From Sphingomonadaceae bacterium (lineage in GTDB: Bacteria > Pseudomonadota > Alphaproteobacteria > Sphingomonadales > Sphingomonadaceae): a stretch of 64,000 nt of DNA. Location of the stretch: NCBI GenBank assembly GCA_024236195.1, contig JACKKZ010000008.1:11027-75026 (forward strand). Direction: 5' to 3'. Position numbers and translations under genes: made by a program. Shown piece by piece: positions 33,483-43,100 of this stretch (position 1 is the first letter of the stretch; each line of letters opens with the position of its first letter). The notes below the pieces were generated by a model. That model was not told the origin of the DNA, searched no databases, and saw only the letters and a list, made by a program, of their open reading frames with translations.

Positions 33483-33709
33483 TGCGCTCCATCGGCTCGC
33501 ACCCCCTTTTTCCTTGCCTTCGCGCGCGCTTTCGCCTAGGCGCGCGCCCGTCCCGGACAGCTTTGGCTCAAACGGACCTTCGCGGTGGCATCCGGCCTCG
33601 CGGAGATGTCGGCCTCTTGCCCCGTACGGCCCGCAATGGTGCGAGCAGACGGAGAAAGACCCCGGGTAAACCGGTGGCCGGTAGCAAAACGAACGTTAGG
33701 ACTAACCAT

Positions 33710-35419
33710 ATGGCGACTTCTGCCAATCCGACGCGCGCCGATTTCGAGGCGATGCTCAATGAACAGCTGGGTGATGCTGGCGACGATGGCTTCGAGGGCC
33801 GCGTTGTAAAAGGCACCGTTACCGCGATCGAAAACGGTTACGCGATGATTGATGTAGGCCTGAAGAGCGAAGGCCGCATCCCCCTGAAAGAATTTGCCCG
33901 TGGCGAAGACGACCATGGCCTGACTGTCGGCGGCGAAGTGGAAGTCTTCGTTGACCGCGTCGAAAACGCAGACGGCGAAGCCATGCTGAGCCGCGACCGC
34001 GCCCGCCGCGAAGCCGCGTGGGACAAGCTGGAAAGCGAATTCGGCGAAGGCAAGCGCGTCGAAGGCCGCATCTTCGGCCGCGTCAAGGGCGGCTTCACCG
34101 TCGATCTCGACGGCGCCGTGGCCTTCCTGCCCGGTTCGCAGGTTGATATCCGCCCCGTGCGCGATGTCACTCCGCTGATGGACATGGCCCAGCCCTTCCA
34201 GATCCTCAAGATGGATCGCCGCCGCGGCAACATCGTCGTCTCGCGCCGCGCCGTGCTGGAAGAAACCCGCGCAGAGCAGCGCAGCGAGCTGATCGACAAG
34301 CTGGCCGAAGGTCAGGTGATCGACGGTGTCGTGAAGAACATCACCGATTACGGTGCATTCGTGGACCTGGGCGGTATCGACGGCCTGCTCCATGTCACCG
34401 ACATGAGCTACAAGCGCGTCAACCACCCCAGCGAAGTGGTCGAAATCGGCCAGTCCGTGACGGTGCAGATCGTGCGCATCAACGCCGATACGCAGCGCAT
34501 CAGCCTCGGCATGAAGCAGCTGGAAAGCGATCCGTGGGATGGCGTTGCTGCCAAGTATCCGATCGGCGCAAAGCTGAGCGGCGTTGTCACTAACATCACC
34601 GAATATGGTGCCTTCGTGGAACTGGAAGCCGGGATCGAAGGCCTGGTCCACGTTTCGGAAATGTCCTGGACCAAGAAGAACGTTCACCCCGGCAAGATCG
34701 TTTCGACCAGCCAGGAAGTCGACGTGCTGGTGCTGGAAGTCGATTCCGACAAGCGCCGCATTTCGCTCGGCCTCAAGCAGGCCCAGCGCAATCCGTGGGA
34801 AGAGTTCGCCGAGAAGCACCCGGTGGGCAGCGAAGTCGAAGGCGAAGTCAAGAACGCCACCGAATTCGGCCTGTTCATCGGCCTCGATGGCGATGTGGAC
34901 GGCATGGTTCACATGTCCGACATCGCATGGGGCATTTCGGGTGAAGACGCCCTCGCCCTTCACCGCAAGGGTGAGCAGGTCAAGGCTATCGTGCTCGACG
35001 TTGACGTTGAAAAGGAACGCATCAGCCTCGGCATGAAGCAGCTCGAAAAGGGTGCCCCGGCAGCCGGCGGCGCAGCTTCGGCCAGCGGCCTGAAGCGCAA
35101 CGACGTGGTCACCGTGACCGTGCTCGAAGTCCGCGATGGCGGCCTCGAAGTGCAGGTTGGCGACGATGGCGCAACCGGCTTCATCAAGCGCACCGACCTC
35201 GGCCGCGACCGCGACGAACAGCGCCCCGACCGCTTCCAGCCCGGCGCCAAGGTTGACGCCATGGTCATCGGTTTCGACCGCTCGAAGAAGCCGAACTTCT
35301 CGATCAAGGCTCGCCAGATCGCAGAAGAGAAGGAAGCCGTGGCACAGTTCGGTTCGTCCGACAGCGGCGCCTCGCTCGGCGACATCCTCGGCGAAGCGCT
35401 GAAGGGCAAGAGCGAGTAA
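33710..35419 (+). CDS. rpsA: 30S ribosomal protein S1
   Basis: 569 residues with six S1 (OB-fold) domains. The best preserved are GVVKNITDYGAFVDLGGIDG, GVVTNITEYGAFVELEAGIEG and GEVKNATEFGLFIGLDGDVDG, each ending in RISLGxKQ. S1 feeds mRNA to the 30S subunit. The start MATSANPTRADFEAML at ATG 33710 is the normal N-terminus; the longer open frame upstream includes a repeat and is not real. It stands apart from cmk, with its own leader and a strong terminator. Confidence 0.97.
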   Translation: MATSANPTRADFEAMLNEQLGDAGDDGFEGRVVKGTVTAIENGYAMIDVGLKSEGRIPLKEFARGEDDHGLTVGGEVEVFVDRVENADGEAMLSRDRARREAAWDKLESEFGEGKRVEGRIFGRVKGGFTVDLDGAVAFLPGSQVDIRPVRDVTPLMDMAQPFQILKMDRRRGNIVVSRRAVLEETRAEQRSELIDKLAEGQVIDGVVKNITDYGAFVDLGGIDGLLHVTDMSYKRVNHPSEVVEIGQSVTVQIVRINADTQRISLGMKQLESDPWDGVAAKYPIGAKLSGVVTNITEYGAFVELEAGIEGLVHVSEMSWTKKNVHPGKIVSTSQEVDVLVLEVDSDKRRISLGLKQAQRNPWEEFAEKHPVGSEVEGEVKNATEFGLFIGLDGDVDGMVHMSDIAWGISGEDALALHRKGEQVKAIVLDVDVEKERISLGMKQLEKGAPAAGGAASASGLKRNDVVTVTVLEVRDGGLEVQVGDDGATGFIKRTDLGRDRDEQRPDRFQPGAKVDAMVIGFDRSKKPNFSIKARQIAEEKEAVAQFGSSDSGASLGDILGEALKGKSE

Positions 35420-35483
35420 TCGCGAGCAAAGCGAGCGCCCCCGCGAAGGCGGGGGTCCAAGCTACAAATGCCAAGCGAATAGC

Positions 35484-35520
35484 AAAGCCCGTCCGGAGCG
35501 ATCCGGGCGGGCTTTTGCTT
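35484..35520 (+). terminator. Rho-independent terminator of rpsA
   Basis: AAAGCCCGTCCGGA pairs with TCCGGGCGGGCTTTT (one G-T pair) around a GCGA loop, followed by TTTTGCTTT, 65 bases after the stop. Just before it, at 35432-35455, a short hairpin GCCCCCGCGAAGGCGGGGGT resembles the end of the family-D repeat. Confidence 0.9.
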
Positions 35521-35547
35521 TGGGGCCGCATGGGTTAGGTTCGCCTC

Positions 35548-36303
35548 ATGCTTGAAATCCATCAGTTCCCCTGCCTGTCCGACAATTACGGATACCTCAT
35601 CCACGATCCCGCCAGCGGCGAGACAACCTGCATCGACAGCCCCGATGGTGCGGAATATTTGCGCCAGGCTGAAGCGAAGGGCTGGACCATCACGCAGGTG
35701 TGGAACACCCATTGGCATCCCGACCATGCGGGAGGGAATGAGGCGATTCGAGACGCGAGCGGTGCAGAGCTGGTCGGACCAGCGGAAGTCCGCAAAATGT
35801 TCCCGCTCGACCGCGACGTGGCGCAAGGTGACACGGTGACACTCGGTGGCTTTATCGCACAGGTGATTGACGTAGGCGGGCACACGCTGGGCCACATCGC
35901 CTATTATCTGCCGGAAGCGGGCGTTGCCTTTGTCGGGGACTCGCTTTTCGCGTTGGGCTGCGGACGTATGTTCGAGGGCACGCCGGAACAATTCTTGGCC
36001 AGCCTCTCCCGCCTCAAGGCACTGCCAGGCGAAACCATGCTCTATTGCGCGCATGAATATACCGCCTCCAACGCCAAGTTTGCGCTCCATGCTGATCCCG
36101 ACAACACGGCGCTGGCCGCCTATGCCGAGGAGATCGCTGACAAGCGCAGCCGAGAGGAATGGACCGTGCCCTTTCCGCTTAGCCGCGAACTGGCCACCAA
36201 CCCCTTCCTGCGGGCGGATACGCCGGAGATGCAGGCCCGCTGGGGCGGCAACACCCCGGAAGAGACCTTCGCCGCGCTGCGGGCTGGTAAGGATAGTTTT
36301 TGA
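35548..36303 (+). CDS. gloB: Hydroxyacylglutathione hydrolase (glyoxalase II)
   Basis: 251 residues. It hydrolyses S-lactoylglutathione in methylglyoxal detoxification. The metallo-beta-lactamase motif THWHPDH (His55, His57, Asp59, His60), the GGHTLGHIAYY histidine, FVGDSLFALGCGRMFEG aspartate and HEYTASNAKFA are all present, and the C-terminal glutathione-binding domain is complete (TNPFLRADTPE). ATG 35548 is 28 bases beyond the rpsA terminator, so the gene has its own promoter. Confidence 0.95.
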   Translation: MLEIHQFPCLSDNYGYLIHDPASGETTCIDSPDGAEYLRQAEAKGWTITQVWNTHWHPDHAGGNEAIRDASGAELVGPAEVRKMFPLDRDVAQGDTVTLGGFIAQVIDVGGHTLGHIAYYLPEAGVAFVGDSLFALGCGRMFEGTPEQFLASLSRLKALPGETMLYCAHEYTASNAKFALHADPDNTALAAYAEEIADKRSREEWTVPFPLSRELATNPFLRADTPEMQARWGGNTPEETFAALRAGKDSF

Positions 36304-36310
36304 CTATTTG

Positions 36311-36607
36311 GGCGTTCACAGAGGCACAGGGACACGGAGAAGGTTACAGCTTCGCCGGGTTTGTTTCGCGCAGAGGCGCAGAGACGCAGAGAGGAATCAC
36401 CGGCGGCAGCCGGTAGCCAATCATTGCCGTGCCGTTAGATGAACTCTTGCTATTTAGAGTGCCTGCCGCCGCAGGCGAAAATATCTTAGCGCCTTAGCGT
36501 GAAAAGTTCCGGCGAAGCCGTAACCTTCTCTGCGCCTCTGCGGCTCTGCGCGAAACAATAGGCGAAAGCCCGCCTTTCCTTTGAGCCACTTTACCTCTGT
36601 GAGCGCA
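36311..36607. repeat. Palindromic repeat family C (about 300 bp)
   Basis: The outer ends TTCACAGAGG and CCTCTGTGAG are inverted repeats. Inside, ACGGAGAAGGTTACAGCTTC pairs with GAAGCCGTAACCTTCTC, and a CGCAGAGGCGCAGAGACGCAG tract recurs inverted as CTGCGCCTCTGCGGCTCTGCG (split reading). No gene is seen between 36304 and 36682 apart from this element and the atp terminator. Confidence 0.75.
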
Positions 36608-36621
36608 AAACACCCCGGACC

Positions 36622-36654
36622 CAAACAAAGACCCCCGCACAATGGCGGGGGCTC
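36622..36654 (-). terminator. Rho-independent terminator of the F0 ATP synthase operon
   Basis: On the minus strand CCCCCGC (36651-36645) and GCGGGGG (36638-36632) form a stem with a six-base loop, followed by TCTTTGTTTGG. It lies 29 bases after the atpF stop. Confidence 0.75.
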
Positions 36655-36682
36655 TCGTTATTCAGCAATGCGCTCGAAGCGA

Positions 36683-37261
36683 TCAGATACCGGCGATCAA
36701 CTCGTCAGCCAGCTTCTTATCGGCTTCGGCATCATGCTTGTCAGCAATCAGGCCCTTGGCAGCCACAGTCGCAGCATTAACAGCAACCGCGCGGACTTCG
36801 TCCACCGCAGCGCGCTCAGCAGCGGCGATCTTGTCTTCGGCCATCTTCTTGCGGCGTTCGATCATCGCCTTGCTGTCAGCTTCGGCCTTTTCGACGATAT
36901 GGTCGGCCTCGGCCTTGGCATGTTCCAGCATCGCTTCTGCGTCTTTTTCCGCATTGGCGATCTTGGCGGCATATTCGTCACGCAGGGCTTCGGCCTCTGC
37001 GCGCAGAGCCTTGGCTTCGTCAAGCTGCTGCTTGATCGCGGCGATCTTGCTGTCCAGCCCGCCTGCGATGGTCTTGTGAACCTTCGCGCCAAAGAACGCG
37101 ATGGCCAGCAGCACCAGCATGGCGAGCGAAACCCAAGCGGTCGGGCCGATGCCAAATGCAGTCGGGACAGCGTGTTCGGCACCATGGCCACCATCGCCGT
37201 GCTCGACGACTTCAACCAGGTCGCCCTGCTTTTCGCTATATTCGAGGACAGGTTCAGACAT
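36683..37261 (-). CDS. atpF: F0F1 ATP synthase subunit b
   Basis: 192 residues. A His/Glu-rich N-terminal tail is followed by one membrane span (about 40-58, TAWVSLAMLVLLAIAFFG) and a long Ala/Glu/Lys coiled coil. It forms the peripheral stalk with b'. It overlaps the b' gene by eight bases. Two different b-type subunits are characteristic of alphaproteobacteria and cyanobacteria. Confidence 0.93.
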   Translation of the reverse strand: MSEPVLEYSEKQGDLVEVVEHGDGGHGAEHAVPTAFGIGPTAWVSLAMLVLLAIAFFGAKVHKTIAGGLDSKIAAIKQQLDEAKALRAEAEALRDEYAAKIANAEKDAEAMLEHAKAEADHIVEKAEADSKAMIERRKKMAEDKIAAAERAAVDEVRAVAVNAATVAAKGLIADKHDAEADKKLADELIAGI

Positions 37262-37748
37262 GGCTCATCGCCTTCTTCACGGCTGACTTGGCAGAGGCAG
37301 CAGCAATCTTCACACCCGCAACACGCTGGACAATGTCCTGCGCAGCTTCGGCTGCAACCGCTTCCACTTCGCCCAGCGCTTCGCTGCGCGCAGCGGCAAT
37401 GCGTTCGTCCGCTTCGGCCAGCTTCTTGCCGAGCTGCTTCTGCGCCGCTGCCAGCTTCTTTTCGCTTTCAGCAGCCGCCGCAGCCTTGGCTTCAGCGACG
37501 ATCGTCTGAGCCTGAGCGCGATTTTCATTCTCACGCTTGCGCCAGGATTCTTCCTGTTCGTCTGCCTTGTCGCGCGCGGCCTGGGCAGCGGCGAGGTCAG
37601 CAGCGATCTGGTTGTCGCGCTGGGCGACAGTGTCCATCACCTTGGGCACCATGCCGCGCCCGATGATGAAGAAGACAAGCCCGAAGAATACCAGCACCCA
37701 GAATATCTGGCTGCTCCAGGTTTCCATCAGCTGAGCTATCTGGGGCAT
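37254..37748 (-). CDS. atpG: F0F1 ATP synthase subunit b'
   Basis: 164 residues. MPQIAQLMETWSSQIFWVL with one membrane span (about 12-32) and GMVPKVMDTVAQRDNQIAADL begin the coiled-coil stalk, as in alphaproteobacterial b' subunits. It pairs with the b subunit downstream in the peripheral stalk. The gene name atpG or atpF2 is used for b'; it is not the gamma subunit. Confidence 0.93.
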   Translation of the reverse strand: MPQIAQLMETWSSQIFWVLVFFGLVFFIIGRGMVPKVMDTVAQRDNQIAADLAAAQAARDKADEQEESWRKRENENRAQAQTIVAEAKAAAAAESEKKLAAAQKQLGKKLAEADERIAAARSEALGEVEAVAAEAAQDIVQRVAGVKIAAASAKSAVKKAMSHV

Positions 37749-37834
37749 TGTTTTACGTCCCGGCGGTCAAGCGTTCGAAAAAGTCGGTCCGGCCGGGGCG
37801 AAACCCGGCCGGGCATTGCAAATCGTGAAATTCG

Positions 37835-38062
37835 TCAGGCGACGAAGATCAGGATCATCGCAACGACGAACGACAGCAGGCCGAGAAGTTCCGCAGCAGC
37901 GAAGCCGATGAACAGGCGGCCCTGCTGGCCGTCAGCAGCACCCGGGTTGCGCAGCGCGCTTTCGAGGAACGAGCCGAACACGTTACCCACACCGATTGCG
38001 GCCATGCCGGCACCGATAGCAGCGAGACCAGCGCCGATGAGCTTTGCAGCCTGAGGATCCAT
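37835..38062 (-). CDS. atpE: F0F1 ATP synthase subunit c
   Basis: 75 residues when started at the second ATG (38062), the usual length for the family; AAGGAG is eight bases before it but only two bases before ATG 38068. Two membrane hairpins with GAGLAAIGAGMAAIGVGN in the first and the proton-carrying Glu in FAAAELLGLLSFVVAMIL in the second. The polar loop is RNPGAADGQQGRL. It forms the rotating c-ring. Confidence 0.95.
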   Translation of the reverse strand: MDPQAAKLIGAGLAAIGAGMAAIGVGNVFGSFLESALRNPGAADGQQGRLFIGFAAAELLGLLSFVVAMILIFVA

Positions 38063-38114
38063 TTCCATAACTCCTTAAATTCCCGTAGGATTTCGTTGAA
38101 TTGATAATCGAAAC

Positions 38115-38906
38115 TTAGTGAAGGTTTTCAGCGTCGTTGATGTAGAGCGAGCTAAGCAGCGCGAACACATAGGCCTGGATACCTGCGACCAGGATTTCCA
38201 GAGCACAGATCGCCACCATCAGGACGAAGCTGAGAATTGCCACAACCGGGCCGATGCCGCTGGCCATCGCGTTGAGGCCGTCGATCACGAAGCTGGAGAG
38301 AACTTCCAGCAGCACGTGGCCAGCCATCATGGCAACGAACAGACGCAGGCCGAGGCTGAACGGACGCACCATGAAGCTCACCAGCTCGATCATGAAGATC
38401 AGCGGGATCATCACCAGCGGCGTACCGTGCGGCACGAACAGCGAGAAGAAGTGAAGCTTGTGCTTCCAGAAACCGACAACCAGCACGATCAGGAAGCTCA
38501 TGATCGCCAGCACGCCTGTGGCGGTGAAGTGGCTGGTGAAGGTGAAGGGGTGCATTCCGACCACGCCCAGCGGCAGCAGGCCAAGGACATTGGCGAAGAG
38601 GATGAACATGAACAGCGAGAAAATATAGGGCACATATTTGCGCCCGGCCTTGCCGATATTCGCTTCCAGCATACCGTCGATGAAGCCGGTGAAGCTTTCA
38701 ACCGCCATTTGCCAGCGACCGGGAACGAGCTCGCGCTTCATCCCGCCAGCGACAAAGACCCACAGCACGATGGCGGCAATGGCCATCCACAGCGCACTGT
38801 TGGTGAAGGCGATGTTATAGCCTGCAATTTCCCAGTTATCCGAGCCGAACATCGGCTGGATAGTGAACTGGTGCATCGGATCGACTTTGGCCTGTTCGGC
38901 TGCCAC
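38115..38906 (-). CDS. atpB: F0F1 ATP synthase subunit a
   Basis: 263 residues, five to six membrane spans. The key Arg is in SFMVRPFSLGLRLFVAMMAGH, which faces the c-ring; QAYVFALLSSLYINDAENLH ends the protein. Start GTG 38906; an internal ATG at 38876 (MHQFTIQPMF) is a possible alternative. It is followed by atpE after 52 bases. Confidence 0.95.
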   Translation of the reverse strand: MAAEQAKVDPMHQFTIQPMFGSDNWEIAGYNIAFTNSALWMAIAAIVLWVFVAGGMKRELVPGRWQMAVESFTGFIDGMLEANIGKAGRKYVPYIFSLFMFILFANVLGLLPLGVVGMHPFTFTSHFTATGVLAIMSFLIVLVVGFWKHKLHFFSLFVPHGTPLVMIPLIFMIELVSFMVRPFSLGLRLFVAMMAGHVLLEVLSSFVIDGLNAMASGIGPVVAILSFVLMVAICALEILVAGIQAYVFALLSSLYINDAENLH

Positions 38907-38975
38907 GCTCTGACCGTCCCTTACGCCCTTGGATAGCTGATATGGACAACGCCCCCACCGCCCGCATTTGCAAGG

Positions 38976-39293
38976 CTATTCAGGGGGCGTGTTCGCCATC
39001 CGGAAAATGTTCCTGAAGGCAACTGCTATTCCAAGGAACAGCATCACCATCAGACCCCAGGGAGATGTCCCGGCAAACTGGTCAATGACCCAGCCGATCA
39101 ATCCCCCGCCGAGAAGCCCGCCAAGGAGGTCCGCCAGCACCCGGTTGCCCATGCGATAATTCGCATCCGCGCCCGAACTTTGCGGCCGGTTACGCTCTTC
39201 TTCACGCTCTTTCGCGGCCTTGAGCCGCGCTTCGAGCGCGTCGATCCGCGCATCTTCGGCAATGCTATCCCGGGCAGGTTGCTCGTCACTCAT
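38976..39293 (-). CDS. atpI: AtpI/AtpZ-type F0 assembly protein
   Basis: 105 residues. A charged coiled-coil N-terminal half is followed by two membrane spans with GNRVLADLLGGLLGGGLIGWVIDQF and FLGIAVAFRNIFR, the signature of the AtpZ/AtpI family that helps c-ring assembly or magnesium handling. GGAG lies six to nine bases before ATG 39293, which is preferred over ATG 39305. It is first gene of the F0 operon. Confidence 0.88.
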   Translation of the reverse strand: MSDEQPARDSIAEDARIDALEARLKAAKEREEERNRPQSSGADANYRMGNRVLADLLGGLLGGGLIGWVIDQFAGTSPWGLMVMLFLGIAVAFRNIFRMANTPPE

Positions 39294-39447
39294 GCCATGC
39301 TCCATAGATGAAGGCGCGGCACAGGCAAAGGGCTGCCTGCCAAGGGCGAGGCCCCCTTAGAAGGGGGTCAGGGGCAAGTCAACATGCCGCAGTGCATCAT
39401 TTGCGGGGAAAATCGCCCGCCAATTGGAAGTGGCGGGAAAAAGCCGT

Positions 39448-39840
39448 TTACGGGCAGCGGGCATCGCGCTCCGGCGGGGCTGAAGAGCGGGTCTTCCAGC
39501 TGCCATCCGGGGCCTGGTATTTTTCGCCCGGCGTGGTGCGCGAAATGGCGATGCAGCCTGCTGTCAGCGAATATTCTTCCAGCGTTGCATTGGCGGCCTG
39601 CGCCTTTTCCGCATAGACCGCGCGGCGCTTGATATTGATATCATTGACCAGCCGCTTGAGTTCAGTGGTTTCCGCACCGACAATGCCGAGGTAACCGTCC
39701 ATCTTCTCACCCACCTGGCCAGAAGAACGGGCGGCTTCATAGGCCGGGTCACGCTGGGCCCAGGCAGCACCGGCAAGGCCCGTCACCGCCAGCGCGGCAG
39801 CGGCAGAGCCCAGGGCGATCTTGCGAGTCAGTTTTGTCAT
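39448..39840 (-). CDS. ydbL: YdbL family periplasmic protein (DUF1318)
   Basis: 130 residues with a signal peptide (residues 1-29, cleavage at AWA-QR). AYEAARSSGQVGEKMDGYLGI and NDINIKRRAVYAEKAQ match the YdbL/DUF1318 family. In Escherichia coli YdbL works with the YdbH-YnbE intermembrane bridge. GGAG precedes ATG 39840. It is third gene of the ydbH-ynbE-ydbL set, 28 bases after ynbE. A Pro/Arg/Ser C-terminal tail with two cysteines is extra. Confidence 0.85.
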   Translation of the reverse strand: MTKLTRKIALGSAAAALAVTGLAGAAWAQRDPAYEAARSSGQVGEKMDGYLGIVGAETTELKRLVNDINIKRRAVYAEKAQAANATLEEYSLTAGCIAISRTTPGEKYQAPDGSWKTRSSAPPERDARCP

Positions 39841-39868
39841 CACGCACTCCATCCTCGAATAGCGATCA

Positions 39869-40138
39869 TCAGAAGATGTCCGCATTATCTTCAATCGTCT
39901 CGCTGGCATCGTTCGCCAGCCGGTAAACCACTTCAGACCGGATATTGATGTTGAGCTCTATGACGATAGGGCCATCGGGTGCGTTCACGGAAACGCAGCC
40001 GCCCAGCATCGCCATGCCCGCCACCAGCATCAGCAGCCTGCATGTTCCCCTGCCTGCCGACCACCGTGATTGCCCCATCCCGTTCATGGAATGGCTTGTC
40101 GCAGCCGCGCGGCGCAGGGTCAATTGCCAGCCTGTCAT
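39869..40138 (-). CDS. ynbE: YnbE-like outer-membrane lipoprotein
   Basis: 89 residues from ATG 40138, which overlaps the ydbH stop (ATGA) and has GAGGAT upstream. A lipobox LGGC gives Cys48; ATG 40087 would give a more normal signal length, so the start is uncertain. The rest (PIVIELNINIRSEVVYRL) is the beta-strand that, in E. coli, stacks on the YdbH edge to complete a lipid-transport bridge to the outer membrane. Confidence 0.83.
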   Translation of the reverse strand: MTGWQLTLRRAAATSHSMNGMGQSRWSAGRGTCRLLMLVAGMAMLGGCVSVNAPDGPIVIELNINIRSEVVYRLANDASETIEDNADIF

Positions 40139-43100
40139 GGCCTATCCTCGCTTTCTGGGGTCTGAATGGCGCCTTCAGGATTGGTTTGCCTGATCGGGTT
40201 GCCTTGCGCGTCAACCAGCCCCAAAGCCATGGGATTGGCGGACATTGCCGGGTCATAGATCATCTGGATATCGCGGAACAATTTGTAAAAAGATGTGCGG
40301 ATATTGATGTTGAAGCGGATCGGCAGCTTCGCGATCCGGCGGGTGAGGATATTGCGCGATGCGCCCTCCCCCTGCGTCACCCCGTCAAATCGCATCTGGG
40401 TAATGATCTCACCTGTCAGCGGCCCCTGCATGTCGATCGTCATCTGCCGGTAATTGAGCGAACGCAGCGCCTTGAAGGCGAAATTGGCCATTGCCCCCAT
40501 GTCTTCATAGGTCAGTTCCCCGACATAGGAGAGATTACCCCCCGGCGGTCGCGAGACGAGCGCGCCGCCTTCAATGCTGCCATTGCCCATTTCATCAAAG
40601 ACCAGCGGCAGTGTACCGTCAAACTGGCCGGTTGCGCTAAGGTTGGCGAGTTCCATCTGCTCAATGAACTGCGCTGCCTCCACCCCGGCAATGTCGAGCA
40701 CATAGCGGCGGGTTTCCGGCTGGGAGAAATTCAGCGTGACCGGGCGCAATTCCAGCCGCCCGCCCAGGAATGGCCATTGTCCGCCATGGACCTCGAGCAC
40801 TTCACCATTGACGAGCGACCATTCGATTTCGCCATCCCGCGCTTCAATGCCGGGGTCGATGGAGGCAATGTAGAGTTTCTGCCGCGGGGCAGTGGTGAGC
40901 GAGATCAGGTCCGTGAATTGCACCTGGCCGCGCAAGCCGCCGACAGTGCCAAAGGCAGCCGCAAGCTTGAAATCATCGCTGCCAAACGTCCCCCCGCTGC
41001 TGGTGACGCCGTTTTCGTCCCAATTGATCCGCCCCTGCCCGCTGACGATCCCTTCGGCATAGGCGACGAAGCCGAACAGGTAATAGCTGACATCCCCGAA
41101 TTCGAGCTGGTCATCAAACCGCAGCCCGTCAACCGCCAGCCGGGCCTCGCCGCGTGTAGTCAGCAAGTCATGCCGGATATCGGCCCGCACCACTTCGCGC
41201 AGGGTGGCGGGATTGCGCATCACTGCATCGGCGCGAATGACATTGTCGGCCAGCTCCAGCGCCGCCTCGCTGGCAGTAAGCGGGTAGAAGCGCGGCTCCT
41301 TGGTGCCGGGCACGAATTCGCGGTCGCTGAGGCGGAACTGCGTTTCGCTAAGGCGCAAGGCACCATCGGCAAAGGCCCATTTGCCGGTCGCCTCGCTGAT
41401 ATCCATCGGCACGGCAGCAAGCTGCGCCTCCACGCCGGAGAAAGTCCCGGCAATCTCGCTGCCCAGTGTCGCATCGAGGTCGGCGAGGCGCAGGTTTACG
41501 CCGCTATCTGCCGGGCCAAGCTGGACATTGGCATCCTTGGCATAAAGCGCGCCCGGCCAGGCAAAGCCAATCGGGCCGCTTTTCACTTTCAGCGGGGTTT
41601 CACCCAGCAGCCCGTCAATTGCCAGTGACGGGGCACCAGCCGCCAGCCGCATCCCGCGCCCGTCCATCTCGAGGATCGAACGCCCGCGTGGCGGGCACAG
41701 CGTCAGCGCGCGTTTTTGCAAGGTCAGCTGGGCGAGCTGGAGATTGTCAAACGCCACATTGGTGCAAGCGCGCGCAATCGCCAGCTTCCCATCGGGCGAC
41801 CAGCTACCGACCAAGGGCATCCGCAGCCCCTGCGCCTCACCGCCCGGTAAGGGGCCGCTGGCGATCACTTCGCCGGAAAAGCCCAGCGTCCCGCGCCGAT
41901 CCTGCAACAGGACCATGCGGGGCATGGCGAGCGAAGCAGCGCCCTCTTCATAGGGAGCCATGGCGAGGTTCAACACCATTCGCCCGCCCCCGCCCTGTTC
42001 CATCCGCCCGGTGATACGCGGCAATCCGCCGCCGGTGGAAAGATTGCCCGATACCAACGGGGCGCCACCGTCGCTGGCCAGCTGGAAGCTGGAGAGAGCA
42101 AGCAGCGTCTCTCCGCTGCCCCCGCGCCAGCGCGCCTGCGGCATGACCAAACTCGTGCTCTCCGGCGTGGTGCGCAGGCTCAGGCTTGCGGCAAGGCGGC
42201 TGCCCGTCGCTTCGCGAGCCAGTTCGGAGCGGATCTTGGCCAGCAAAGGCGCTGCCAACGTGTCCACCGACGAATCCTGCACAGAGGCGAGCGTGGCATC
42301 CAGTTCCCGACCAAGGGCGAACCCTTCCCCCTCCAGCTCCGCCTCTGCGCCGATCTGGCTGAACCCGTCGCTTGCACGCAGGGTCCCTTCGCCTGACAGC
42401 TTGGCCAGTTTCGCTTGTGGCAGGTTGATCAGCCGCGCAGCCAGCTTCCAGGTGGAGTTGAGCCGCCCATCCCGCCATGCGGCGCGGATCGTCCCATCAC
42501 TGCCCGCCAGCCTTGCCGTGCCAAAGCGCGCCTTCCCACCGTCCAGAACCCCGCTCGCTTCGAAGGCGGTGAAATCCTTGTCCGCATGGGCGGCCAGTTC
42601 CATCGCCGAGGAATCAAGCTGGATGCCGCCTTCGCAGGACACTCCACCCATCCGCAGCGGTCCGGCGAAATGCGGCTCACCGCCCTTGGTCTTCACACTG
42701 CCATAAAGCGTGGTCTTACGCAGGACGCAGCCCTGCCCTGCCAGCGAGGGCGCGTTGGCAGCAATGATCCCGACAAAGCCGCTGGCAAGGTTTCCCGCAC
42801 CTTCGGCCTTGATCCCCACCGGGCCATATTCGCTGTCCACCAATGCGCGGCCATCTTCCAGTGTCAGATCGATATCGGGCAAGGCTGGCGGCACGTCGCT
42901 TTCGGCATAGATTACCTTGTCGAGACTACCGAAGCTGACTTTGCCGTCCTCCAGCCGCCCGAACAGGCGCGGACGCACCAGCCGGACCTTGCCGATGGAA
43001 GGACCGCCAAAGCCGTATGTCAGCTCGACTTCTGCCCGCTCGATTACCATGTCCGGGCTCTGCGGATCGCCGATCACGATGTTGGCCAACACTTGCTGCC

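Noticed and set aside
33522..33547. GC-only hairpin (GCGCGCGC arms) in the rpsA leader as an S1 autoregulatory site
   Set aside because: It lies over 160 bases before the ATG and low-complexity GC arms arise easily by chance; kept only as a remark.
33536..34963. 475-residue minus-strand open frame opposite rpsA
   Set aside because: Its Asp/His-rich repeats mirror the S1 repeats on the coding strand.
39384..39632. Small plus-strand ORF starting with a CxxC motif
   Set aside because: It runs antisense to the ydbL coding region, lacks a ribosome-binding site, and the rest is low-complexity Arg/Pro/Ser.
39979..41628. 549-residue plus-strand open frame opposite ydbH
   Set aside because: His/Arg/Gln-rich composition typical of antisense reading in high-GC DNA; the opposite strand has clear YdbH motifs.
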